Shown here in pieces: positions 23,245 to 29,120 of a stretch of 29,120 bases of DNA (its first letter is position 1; every line of letters begins with the position of its first letter). This stretch comes from a virus. The notes under the pieces are model-generated. The model was given only the letters and a program-made list of their open reading frames with translations, had not been told where the DNA came from and made no database searches. The DNA is taken from positions 1 to 29,120 of IMG/VR virus record IMGVR_UViG_3300025245_000037; one strand, given 5' to 3'. Made by a program: the position numbers and the translations under genes.

Positions 23245-24258
23245 TCAGCGCACCTTGGCCGCGAAGGACGCGTTGATGCGGTACGGCACGGGCAGCGGCG
23301 CCGACTGCAGCAGCAGGATGCGCACGGCCGGGTCTTTCTCGATCCACGACTTCGAGAAGTACGGCACCGCCTGGAAGCCGGCCTCCTCGTCGCGGATCGC
23401 GCCGTACGCACGGGCGCCTTCGAGGTCGGGGCTGGTGATGATGACGGTGTAGTCGGGCAGGTAGGGCACCAGCTCTTCCGTCTCCGGGTCTTCGTACCAG
23501 CCGGCATAGACCCAGATGTCGAAGTCGCCGATGTTCCCCATGTAGCGACCGCCCTCGCCCACCACCGTGGGGTTGAGCTTGTCGTTGCCGCGGAAGCGGT
23601 CGAGCAGCTTCTGCACCGAGGGCGCAGCGCTGAAGAGCTGCCAGGCTTTGACGTCCATCACGAGGGTGTTGGCCGCCGCACCCGAGTGCTGCGTGACCAG
23701 CATCGACCACTCGTTGACATCTTCGAGCGGATCGACGCCGGTTTCGCCCCACCGGTTGCCGGCGGATAGAGCCTTCGTCAGATCGGCGTGGCGGCCGAAG
23801 TCCACGACCACGGCCGGGTACTCCTCGCCCACCACCGTGACTTTGCCGGTGCGCAGGGCCTCGACCGCCATGACCTCTTGGCGGCGCGACAGCATCTCGA
23901 GTTGGTCCTGCAGGTCACCCGCGAGCAACGCCTGCTGACGCTGCGCCGGCGACAGCTCGCCGCCGATGCGCTCGCCGATGGAGCGCTTGAAGGGTCGCGA
24001 GCTGTCGAACACGCGCTTGTCCTTCACATAGGCCGGCTTGAAGGTGCCGGTCTTGAAGCCCTTCGACTGCACGACCTTGCCGGCCACGATGGGCGCGACG
24101 AAGGGCGCCAGGCGGCGACGGCCGTTGGCGACATCGAAATGGATGTCCTCGCTCGTCTCCGTCTGCAGGTCGCGGAAGAACGAATTGAGGATGAACGGTG
24201 CCGGAGCGGGCAGCTCGGCGATGACGCGCGCGAGCACGCCGGTGGAAAAGATGTCCAT
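23245..24258 (-). CDS. Major capsid protein, lambda gpE family
   Basis: The product has 337 residues, very close to lambda gpE in size. The N-terminal MDIFSTGVLARVIAELPAP and LNSFFRDLQTETSEDIHFDVANGRRRLAPFV match the Phage_cap_E family pattern, as do the middle EALRTGKVTV and the C-terminal region with FDIWVYAGWYEDPETEELVPYLPD. It has the HK97 fold by family knowledge. AGGAG lies nine bases before the ATG. It follows the decoration protein as in lambda and probably has the strongest translation need in the operon. Confidence 0.95.
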   Translation of the reverse strand: MDIFSTGVLARVIAELPAPAPFILNSFFRDLQTETSEDIHFDVANGRRRLAPFVAPIVAGKVVQSKGFKTGTFKPAYVKDKRVFDSSRPFKRSIGERIGGELSPAQRQQALLAGDLQDQLEMLSRRQEVMAVEALRTGKVTVVGEEYPAVVVDFGRHADLTKALSAGNRWGETGVDPLEDVNEWSMLVTQHSGAAANTLVMDVKAWQLFSAAPSVQKLLDRFRGNDKLNPTVVGEGGRYMGNIGDFDIWVYAGWYEDPETEELVPYLPDYTVIITSPDLEGARAYGAIRDEEAGFQAVPYFSKSWIEKDPAVRILLLQSAPLPVPYRINASFAAKVR

Positions 24259-24317
24259 GAAAGTTTTCTCCTGTGGGATGAGGGGTGCGGGTGCTGCTGG
24301 TGTGGCTGCGGCCTCGT

Positions 24318-24695
24318 TCAGGCCATGTCGGGCAGCAAGGTGATGCCCTTGGTGCGCAGGCCTTCGGTGAGGCTGTCCACCGTGTGGCCGGCGCCAATCA
24401 CCAACGCGCTCACGTTGAAGTCGCCCCGGGCGTAGCCCAGCGCCTCGCGGTCGCCGCCGGTGGCATCGACCGTTTCGGCGAGGATCAGATCCGGCTCTTC
24501 ACTGCCATCGGTGGCCGCGGCGGCGCTCACGGTGTGCTTCTTCGAGGCGGTGATGACGCCGAGCACGGTGCCGGCGGCGTAGACGCGACCGGCCAGCAGC
24601 GTGACCTTGCGGCCGACGAGCAGGTGAGCATTGCCCGCGATGAGCACCTTGGATGCCGAGACGCTCTCGGTCTTGAAATCAGCGCGATAGTCCAT
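24318..24695 (-). CDS. Head decoration protein, lambda gpD family
   Basis: The product has 125 residues. The ATG at 24695 follows CAGGAG by eight bases; a longer open frame is a shadow. The Ala/Gly/Val-rich beta sequence with LVGRKVTLLAGRVYAAGTVLGVIT and GYARGDFNVSALVIGAGHTVDSLTEGLRTKGITLLPDM matches the HDPD/gpD family, whose trimers stabilise the expanded head. It lies between protease/scaffold and capsid gene as in lambda. Confidence 0.9.
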   Translation of the reverse strand: MDYRADFKTESVSASKVLIAGNAHLLVGRKVTLLAGRVYAAGTVLGVITASKKHTVSAAAATDGSEEPDLILAETVDATGGDREALGYARGDFNVSALVIGAGHTVDSLTEGLRTKGITLLPDMA

Positions 24696-24736
24696 GTCTG
24701 GAACTCCTGAGTTGCGGTCTGGGGATGAGCTGCGAA

Positions 24737-25162
24737 TCAGCGCGAGCCGCGGAAGCTCGACACGATCTGGCTCGCGAGCGCGGCCTCTTCGGAGGCCGGG
24801 CCGGTTGCGGCCTCGACGCCCGACACGTCGGGGTTGCCCATCGTGGCCATGGCGGTCGCGAAGGCGTTGGCTCCCGCCGCCGGAGCTGCGGCAGGGGCGG
24901 CGGCGAGAACCGCGCCGGCCTGCTCGACCGTGAGGCCGCTGGTGACGCACTGGATGGCGAGCTGCGTGCGGCCCGCTGCGGCCTCGTGCGCGAAGATGCC
25001 GCTCACGCGCGTGCGTTCGGCCTTGGCGCCTTCTTCGCGACCCTCCGCGCGCGCGTTGTCGATGTGGGACTGCGTGAATGCGCCCGGGTTGGCCGGCGGG
25101 GTGCCGGCGTTGGCTGCTGCGGCTTGTTGACCGCCCGCCTCGTTGGTGGTGGTGCCAGACAT
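24737..25162 (-). CDS. Nested in-frame scaffold protein (lambda Nu3-like)
   Basis: This is an internal start in the protease gene. AAAGGAG lies five bases before an in-frame ATG at 25162, a far stronger ribosome-binding site than chance would place there. The product would be 141 residues: MSGTTTNEAGGQQAAAAN start, a charged helical part (about 33-53) and an Ala-rich C-terminus. Lambda makes Nu3 in the same way from inside gene C. It is expected to guide capsid shell assembly and be cleaved by the full-length protein. Confidence 0.85.
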   Translation of the reverse strand: MSGTTTNEAGGQQAAAANAGTPPANPGAFTQSHIDNARAEGREEGAKAERTRVSGIFAHEAAAGRTQLAIQCVTSGLTVEQAGAVLAAAPAAAPAAGANAFATAMATMGNPDVSGVEAATGPASEEAALASQIVSSFRGSR

Positions 25163-26089
25163 TGAAACTCCTTTGTCGTTGGCGTTGGATCGGGCGGTCG
25201 GCCCGACAGGAAAGGACCGGCTGCGCTGGGCGGCCAGTTCGGAAATGAGTTGGTCTGTGGTGGCGATGCGGTCTGCCAGACCGGAGGCGACAGCGGCGAA
25301 ACCCGAGTAGCTGGCCGCCTGCGTCTTGCGCACGGCCGCGGCATCCATGCCGCGATGACGCGCCACCGCATCCACGAACATCGTGTAGAGACCATCGATC
25401 TCGGTCTGCCAGGCGCTGCGCACGTCCTCGGGCAACGGCTCGTACGGATTGCCGTCCACCTTGTGCGCACCCGCGAAGATGTGCGTCACCGTGATGCCGT
25501 CCTGATCGAGCGCGCGCGAGAAATCGACGTGGCGCGAGACGACACCGACAGAGCCTGCATACCCCGTGGTTGTCACGGCCACTTCATCCGCCGCGCTGGC
25601 GCCGAGGTAGGCGGCCGACAGGGCCATGCCGTCCGCAATGGCATGCATGGGCTTACGCCCGCGCAGATCGAAGATGCGCTGCGCGTACTCGAAGGCACCC
25701 TGCGCCTCGCCGCCGGGGCTGTCGTAGACCTGCAGCACGGCATGCACGTCCGGATGGCTCATGGCGTCTTCGAGGTCGGCCGCCAAGTCGTTGTAGCCGA
25801 CGAGGTAGATGCTCTCGGCCATGTCGAGCCTGCTGCGATGCAGGAGCGCACCGCTGACGTTGAGAACGGCGACGCCTTCGACCACGCGATAGCCACGGTC
25901 GCTCGCCTCGCCACGGCGCGTCGAGAACAGTTCCGGCGCGAGCAGGCGGGAACCTTCTGCCGCAGCGACAGCCAGCGGCGCGGCACCGAGCAGGCGTTCG
26001 CTCAGGCCGGCAATGATGGCGTCGAGCTTCTGCGGGTGGATCAGCAGCGGCGTGTTGAAGATGCGCGCGGCGATGTGGGGATATCTCAT
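24737..26089 (-). CDS. Prohead protease, S49 peptidase family (lambda gpC-like)
   Basis: The product has 450 residues. The N-terminal 290 residues form an SppA-type S49 domain, including SPGGEAQGAFEYA (oxyanion region, 124-136), Ser158 in ADGMALSAAY as likely nucleophile and Lys210 in IFAGAHKVDG as likely general base, equivalent to the Ser/Lys dyad of lambda gpC. The last about 140 residues are Ala-rich with a coiled-coil-like segment (HIDNARAEGREEGAKAERTRV) and correspond to the scaffold, which is also made separately (next entry). The start overlaps the portal stop as ATGA. Family knowledge says it cleaves the scaffold and portal in the prohead. Confidence 0.94.
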   Translation of the reverse strand: MRYPHIAARIFNTPLLIHPQKLDAIIAGLSERLLGAAPLAVAAAEGSRLLAPELFSTRRGEASDRGYRVVEGVAVLNVSGALLHRSRLDMAESIYLVGYNDLAADLEDAMSHPDVHAVLQVYDSPGGEAQGAFEYAQRIFDLRGRKPMHAIADGMALSAAYLGASAADEVAVTTTGYAGSVGVVSRHVDFSRALDQDGITVTHIFAGAHKVDGNPYEPLPEDVRSAWQTEIDGLYTMFVDAVARHRGMDAAAVRKTQAASYSGFAAVASGLADRIATTDQLISELAAQRSRSFPVGPTARSNANDKGVSMSGTTTNEAGGQQAAAANAGTPPANPGAFTQSHIDNARAEGREEGAKAERTRVSGIFAHEAAAGRTQLAIQCVTSGLTVEQAGAVLAAAPAAAPAAGANAFATAMATMGNPDVSGVEAATGPASEEAALASQIVSSFRGSR

Positions 26090-27723
26090 GCGGTGGTTTC
26101 CTCGGTCTGGTCGCTGCCGTCGCCCTTGCCGCCGCCGGATGCGTCGGGCTGGTCGTCATCGCTCGTGGTCTGGCCGCTGGCGGCGAGTGCCACGGCAATG
26201 GGCTGCGCGGTAGTCAGGCCGCGCTCGGCGGCCATGCGCAGTTCGATGGCGCGCTGGTCCATGACCTCTTCGAAGTCGTCGCCCTGCTCCGCGCATTCCT
26301 TCTCAAGCGTCGAAATGCCCGTCTCGATACGCAGCGCAGCGGCCTGCGCTTCCTTGACTGGATCGACCCAACCGCGACCGCCGAAGATGAAGCGCGCACG
26401 CAGGTAGGCGTAGCGGTTCTCGTAGAAGCCAGGGGCCTCGATCTCGCCGGCGTTGATCGCCTCTTCGAGCCACAGCTCATAGATGGCACGCAGCCAATAG
26501 TCCGACAGCCACCGGCGGCGGCCGTGGAAATAGCGCCAGGCTTCGAGCAGCGCGGCGCGTGCGCTGCTGTAGTTCGACTTGCTGAAGTCCTTCAGCAGCA
26601 GCTCATAGGGCAGGTTCATGCCCGCCGCGATGTGCCGCAGCGAGGCCAGCATGAACGCCTCGAAGGCTTGATTCGGACGGCCCGGCGTGAAGCTGGAGAG
26701 GCGCGCACCGGCGGGCAGCGGAATGACCGCGGCGCCCTTGAGCTGGCGGATGTTGCGGGTCTGCGCGACCGAGGCATTCCACGCATCGCGCGGGTTCTCG
26801 CCGAACAGCTCGGCAGCGGAAGCCGGGTCGAGGTCCGATTCGAGGAACGCAGCAACCAGCGAATTCGCAAGGCTCGCCTGCAGTTCGTTCGCCGCGTACT
26901 TGCCGGCCATATGGAATTCGCGCATGACGGCTGATACGACCGGCTTGCCGCGCGACTGCCCGGTGCGTTCCTTGTCGTGCAGATGGATGACGCGACGACG
27001 GCCCCAGGGAGTGAAAGCGGGCACGCGGTCCCACTCCATGAACTGCGCCTCTCGCGTCATGCCGTAGAAGCCGAAGGCGAAGGCGTCACCCGGATGGCGC
27101 TTGAGGATGTGGTACGCGACGGGAGCGCCCCACTTGTCGAACTCGATGCCCTTGCGGATGTCCTCGCGGTGCTCCATGCCGACCGGTGTCGCCAGTCGGT
27201 CGGACTCCACCATCATGAGCCGCGTGTTCCAGCGCGAGCCAGGACGTGGCAGCCACAGCGGCAATGCCAGAGCATCGCCGTTGAGCATCGCGCCGCCGAG
27301 GGCCTGCAGGGTCATGCCAAGGAGGTTCTGCGTGCGCGCGGCATCGCACTCGGGCGTCTCGGCCCAAGAGCGGAATTTGGCTTCGGTGACGTTGCCCCAC
27401 TCGCGAGCGCGCTCGCGCGTCCAGCCGAGCAGGCGGTAATCCGGCGTAGCACTCAGGCGCAGCACCGAGCCCACGATGTTGTCGCGCAGGGTCTGCATGC
27501 CGCCGGCCATGAGGCCGTTGTTGCGGCCGAGGTCACGCGAGCGCGCGGTCAGCGTGTCGAGGTCTGGCAGCAGGTCGGCATCGGCACTGCTAGCTACCGG
27601 GTTCCAGTCGCGCATCGCCAGGTCGGTGCCCGAGGCGGCATCGTGTGCGGCCATCGCCGCGCCAGGGCGTGCAGACACGCTGGCGCTTGCGGACGGATGG
27701 CGGTGACGGGTGCGGCGCGCCAT
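26086..27723 (-). CDS. Portal protein, lambda gpB family
   Basis: The product has 545 residues. The ATG at 27723 lies one base after the gpW stop; the open frame continues upstream only as a shadow. Family motifs include AMRDWNP near the start, DLDTLTARSRDLGRNNGLMAGGMQTLRDNIVG, and MNLPYELLLKDFSKSNYSSARAALLEAWRYFHGRRRWL in the C-terminal half. These are typical of the Phage_portal_2 family. The C-terminus is a Gly/Asp-rich tail. Twelve copies form the vertex through which DNA is packaged. The length fits lambda gpB (533). Confidence 0.95.
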   Translation of the reverse strand: MARRTRHRHPSASASVSARPGAAMAAHDAASGTDLAMRDWNPVASSADADLLPDLDTLTARSRDLGRNNGLMAGGMQTLRDNIVGSVLRLSATPDYRLLGWTRERAREWGNVTEAKFRSWAETPECDAARTQNLLGMTLQALGGAMLNGDALALPLWLPRPGSRWNTRLMMVESDRLATPVGMEHREDIRKGIEFDKWGAPVAYHILKRHPGDAFAFGFYGMTREAQFMEWDRVPAFTPWGRRRVIHLHDKERTGQSRGKPVVSAVMREFHMAGKYAANELQASLANSLVAAFLESDLDPASAAELFGENPRDAWNASVAQTRNIRQLKGAAVIPLPAGARLSSFTPGRPNQAFEAFMLASLRHIAAGMNLPYELLLKDFSKSNYSSARAALLEAWRYFHGRRRWLSDYWLRAIYELWLEEAINAGEIEAPGFYENRYAYLRARFIFGGRGWVDPVKEAQAAALRIETGISTLEKECAEQGDDFEEVMDQRAIELRMAAERGLTTAQPIAVALAASGQTTSDDDQPDASGGGKGDGSDQTEETTA

Positions 27724-27724
27724 C

Positions 27725-27952
27725 TCAGACCATGTAGATGGGGCCACGCGAGCTGCCGCCCGAGCGGCGGTCAAGCTCTTCGCTCACGGCGGCGATTTCC
27801 TTGCGGATCTCGGCGACGTTCTGCTGGTACTGGACAGACCGCCCGTTGTGGGCGGCGCTAGTGGGAGCGGTTAGCCGGTCCTGCAGCGACGCCATGAGGC
27901 GCGTGCGGGCGGCTTGAAGTTCAGAAACTGAGAGGTGGCGGTAAATGCCCAT
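27725..27952 (-). CDS. Head-tail joining protein, gpW family
   Basis: The product has 75 residues. The pattern is that of gpW: an N-terminal helix with SELQAARTRLMASLQDRLTA, a middle RSVQYQQNVAEIRKEIAAVSEEL helix, and the RGPIYMV end, matching the C-terminal RRGPAGFYV style of lambda W. It plugs the portal after packaging. There is no strong ribosome-binding site before the ATG at 27952. In lambda gpW follows the large terminase gene; here a divergently oriented nuclease gene takes that place. Confidence 0.88.
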   Translation of the reverse strand: MGIYRHLSVSELQAARTRLMASLQDRLTAPTSAAHNGRSVQYQQNVAEIRKEIAAVSEELDRRSGGSSRGPIYMV

Positions 27953-28115
27953 GCATGCGATGACAACAGTTCATCGCGGACATTTCCGCTGGACCAAAGT
28001 CACAAACTGCAGTCCGACTCGGACAGAATGCAGAGTTGCATGCAACGTCAAAACTAACCTCTGCGCATTACCTGCTTGCGGTCACCAAGCGCCGGCATCA
28101 GCCTCAAAAAGAACT
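27953..28115. promoter_or_regulatory. Palindrome-rich intergenic region between gpW and the PIN gene
   Basis: Three inverted repeats lie in 163 bases: GCGATGA/TCATCGC with a 7-base spacer (27957-27977), GTCCGA-C-TCGGAC (28012-28024), and the perfect 12-base palindrome GTTGCATGCAAC (28035-28046). Such arrangements are typical of operators. No clear sigma70 promoter with good spacing is visible for the PIN gene, whose ribosome-binding site is also weak. Inference: a regulator, perhaps phage-encoded outside the window, controls this region. Confidence 0.5.
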
Positions 28116-29120
28116 ATGCAATCAACGTTTTATGGCTACTACCCTCCAACAGACCTTCAATATGGGTTGCTATGGAAGGAGGCAACAATTGTCTTGGACA
28201 CCAACGTTCTACTGAATCTCTATCGCCTACCAACGACCGCGCGGGATGAATTCATTTCAGCACTGGAAAACCTGAAGTCTCGACTGTGGATTCCACATCA
28301 GGTAGCTCTAGAGTTTCAACGCCGACGGCTAACCGTGATTGCAAGCGAGCGAAAAAATACCGAAGAGGCAGTGAACGCGGCCAAAAAATTGGCAGGAGAG
28401 CTAAAGGCGAAGATCGAAGCGCTTCAAATCGACAAAAGGGACATTGGCATAGATGTCAAACCATTAATCGAGGGCTTTGAAAACGCCAACTCAAAACTCG
28501 TTGATGCATTGGACGTTGCGCACGCAAGACAGTTTGAGATATCAGCCTCCGACGCCCTTAGAGACTCGCTTGACAAGCTTTTTGAAGGAAAAGTCGGCGA
28601 TGGCCCTAAAGATCAAAATGAACTTGACTCTCTTTCATCGAATGGCGACGAGAGGTATGCAAACAAGATACCGCCCGGCTTCGCGGATATAGACAAAGAA
28701 AAGAACCCAACGGAAGCGTACTTCTTTCACGATCACCTCAAGTATGAAAGAAAGTTCGGCGACTTGATACTTTGGCGCCAAATTCTGTCACATGCAAAGA
28801 TAAACTCGATTAAATATCTGATTTTTGTAACGGCTGATAGAAAGGATGATTGGTGGTGGCGCGAACAAGGGCGGACAATCGGAGCTCATCCCGAATTACT
28901 TAGAGAGATGAAGCGCGAAGGTGAGGTAGAGCTCTTCTGGATGTACTCTCCGGCGCAGTTTCTCGAGCATGCCAATAAGTTTACGACCATTGAAGTTTCA
29001 TCCCAGTCGGTTGACGAGGTAAAACAAGTCGCAGCAGACGATCTGAAAATTATTCAGTCTAATGAATTGAAAGTTAGCCCCAGCTTGCTTGATCGCGCAG
29101 CCTCACATCGCGAGCGAGCG
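28116..29120 (+). CDS. PIN_8-type PIN-like nuclease, 5' part (runs off window)
   Basis: An open frame of 335 codons starts at ATG 28116 and is still open at the window edge, so the C-terminus is missing. ATIVLDTNVLLNLYR (23-37) is a PIN motif with Asp28. Glu66 in VALEFQRRR is a second acidic site. A charged helical insert (about 75-170) precedes the PPGFADIDKEKNP segment, then KFGDLILWRQIL with Asp216 and IFVTADRKDDWWWREQGR with Asp241 and nearby Asp244/245. This order fits the PIN_8 (PIN-like domain) family, and all acidic metal ligands expected of a PIN nuclease are present. It is AT-richer than the phage genes and opposes the late operon, typical of a cargo gene. RNase activity and a defence role are inference. 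Confidence 0.88.
   Translation, partial: MQSTFYGYYPPTDLQYGLLWKEATIVLDTNVLLNLYRLPTTARDEFISALENLKSRLWIPHQVALEFQRRRLTVIASERKNTEEAVNAAKKLAGELKAKIEALQIDKRDIGIDVKPLIEGFENANSKLVDALDVAHARQFEISASDALRDSLDKLFEGKVGDGPKDQNELDSLSSNGDERYANKIPPGFADIDKEKNPTEAYFFHDHLKYERKFGDLILWRQILSHAKINSIKYLIFVTADRKDDWWWREQGRTIGAHPELLREMKREGEVELFWMYSPAQFLEHANKFTTIEVSSQSVDEVKQVAADDLKIIQSNELKVSPSLLDRAASHRERA

Noticed and set aside
1-29120. tRNA, rRNA, integrase, att core or insertion sequence
   Set aside because: I looked for these and saw no convincing cloverleaf, transposase or recombinase motif or paired direct repeats; prophage ends are probably outside the window or not recognisable by eye.

Overview
The window is most of the late (structural and lysis) region of a siphovirus-type prophage with a lambda-like head, with accessory genes at both ends. 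The DNA is GC-rich with heavy third-position G/C. A canonical CTGT-N8-ACAG LexA box is present. Together with the two-component spanin lysis genes (Rz/Rz1 type, so a Gram-negative host), this suggests a beta- or gammaproteobacterium, plausibly Burkholderiales. Genus cannot be fixed from the sequence, and no tRNA, integrase or att site was found.

Layout, right to left in the direction of late transcription. The head module (27952 to 22930) follows the lambda order: gpW-like joining protein, gpB-like portal, gpC-like S49 protease with a nested in-frame scaffold, gpD-like decoration protein, gpE-like major capsid, gpFII-like connector. A tail terminator candidate, a tail tube protein and a TP901-type tape measure follow. 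Between tail tube and tape measure, where lambda-type phages usually carry the frameshifted G/GT chaperone, there are only about 116 bases holding two hairpins. The distal tail (18872 to 9628) is not lambda-like. It has a small tail protein, a 1193-residue protein with repeated beta modules, a 402-residue virion protein, a LamG-domain protein, and a 631-residue protein with an almost perfect 14-residue tandem repeat. Many genes are joined by ATGA overlaps or one-base gaps, so the block is translationally coupled. Lysis genes (9603 to 7632) are two single-TM coiled-coil proteins (holin candidates), a GH19-type endolysin, and an Rz/Rz1 spanin pair.

Three cargo modules look independent of virion assembly. 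(1) After lysis, behind 460 bases of AT-rich DNA, lies a 1521-residue Sec-exported RHS protein ending in an HEFRH zinc-metalloprotease-like toxin domain. It is translationally coupled to a small signal-peptide protein, the likely periplasmic immunity protein. (2) At the left end an SRAP/YedK-family abasic-site protein and a rightward run of four small unknown genes diverge from one LexA box, so both sides should be SOS-induced. The first two of the four are related to each other. (3) At the right end, where the large terminase would be expected upstream of gpW, an AT-richer PIN_8-type nuclease gene is read in the opposite direction from a palindrome-rich intergenic region and runs off the window.

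In working terms the centre builds and releases the virion, while the flanks carry a predicted secreted toxin/immunity pair, a DNA-damage-linked module and a predicted RNase.
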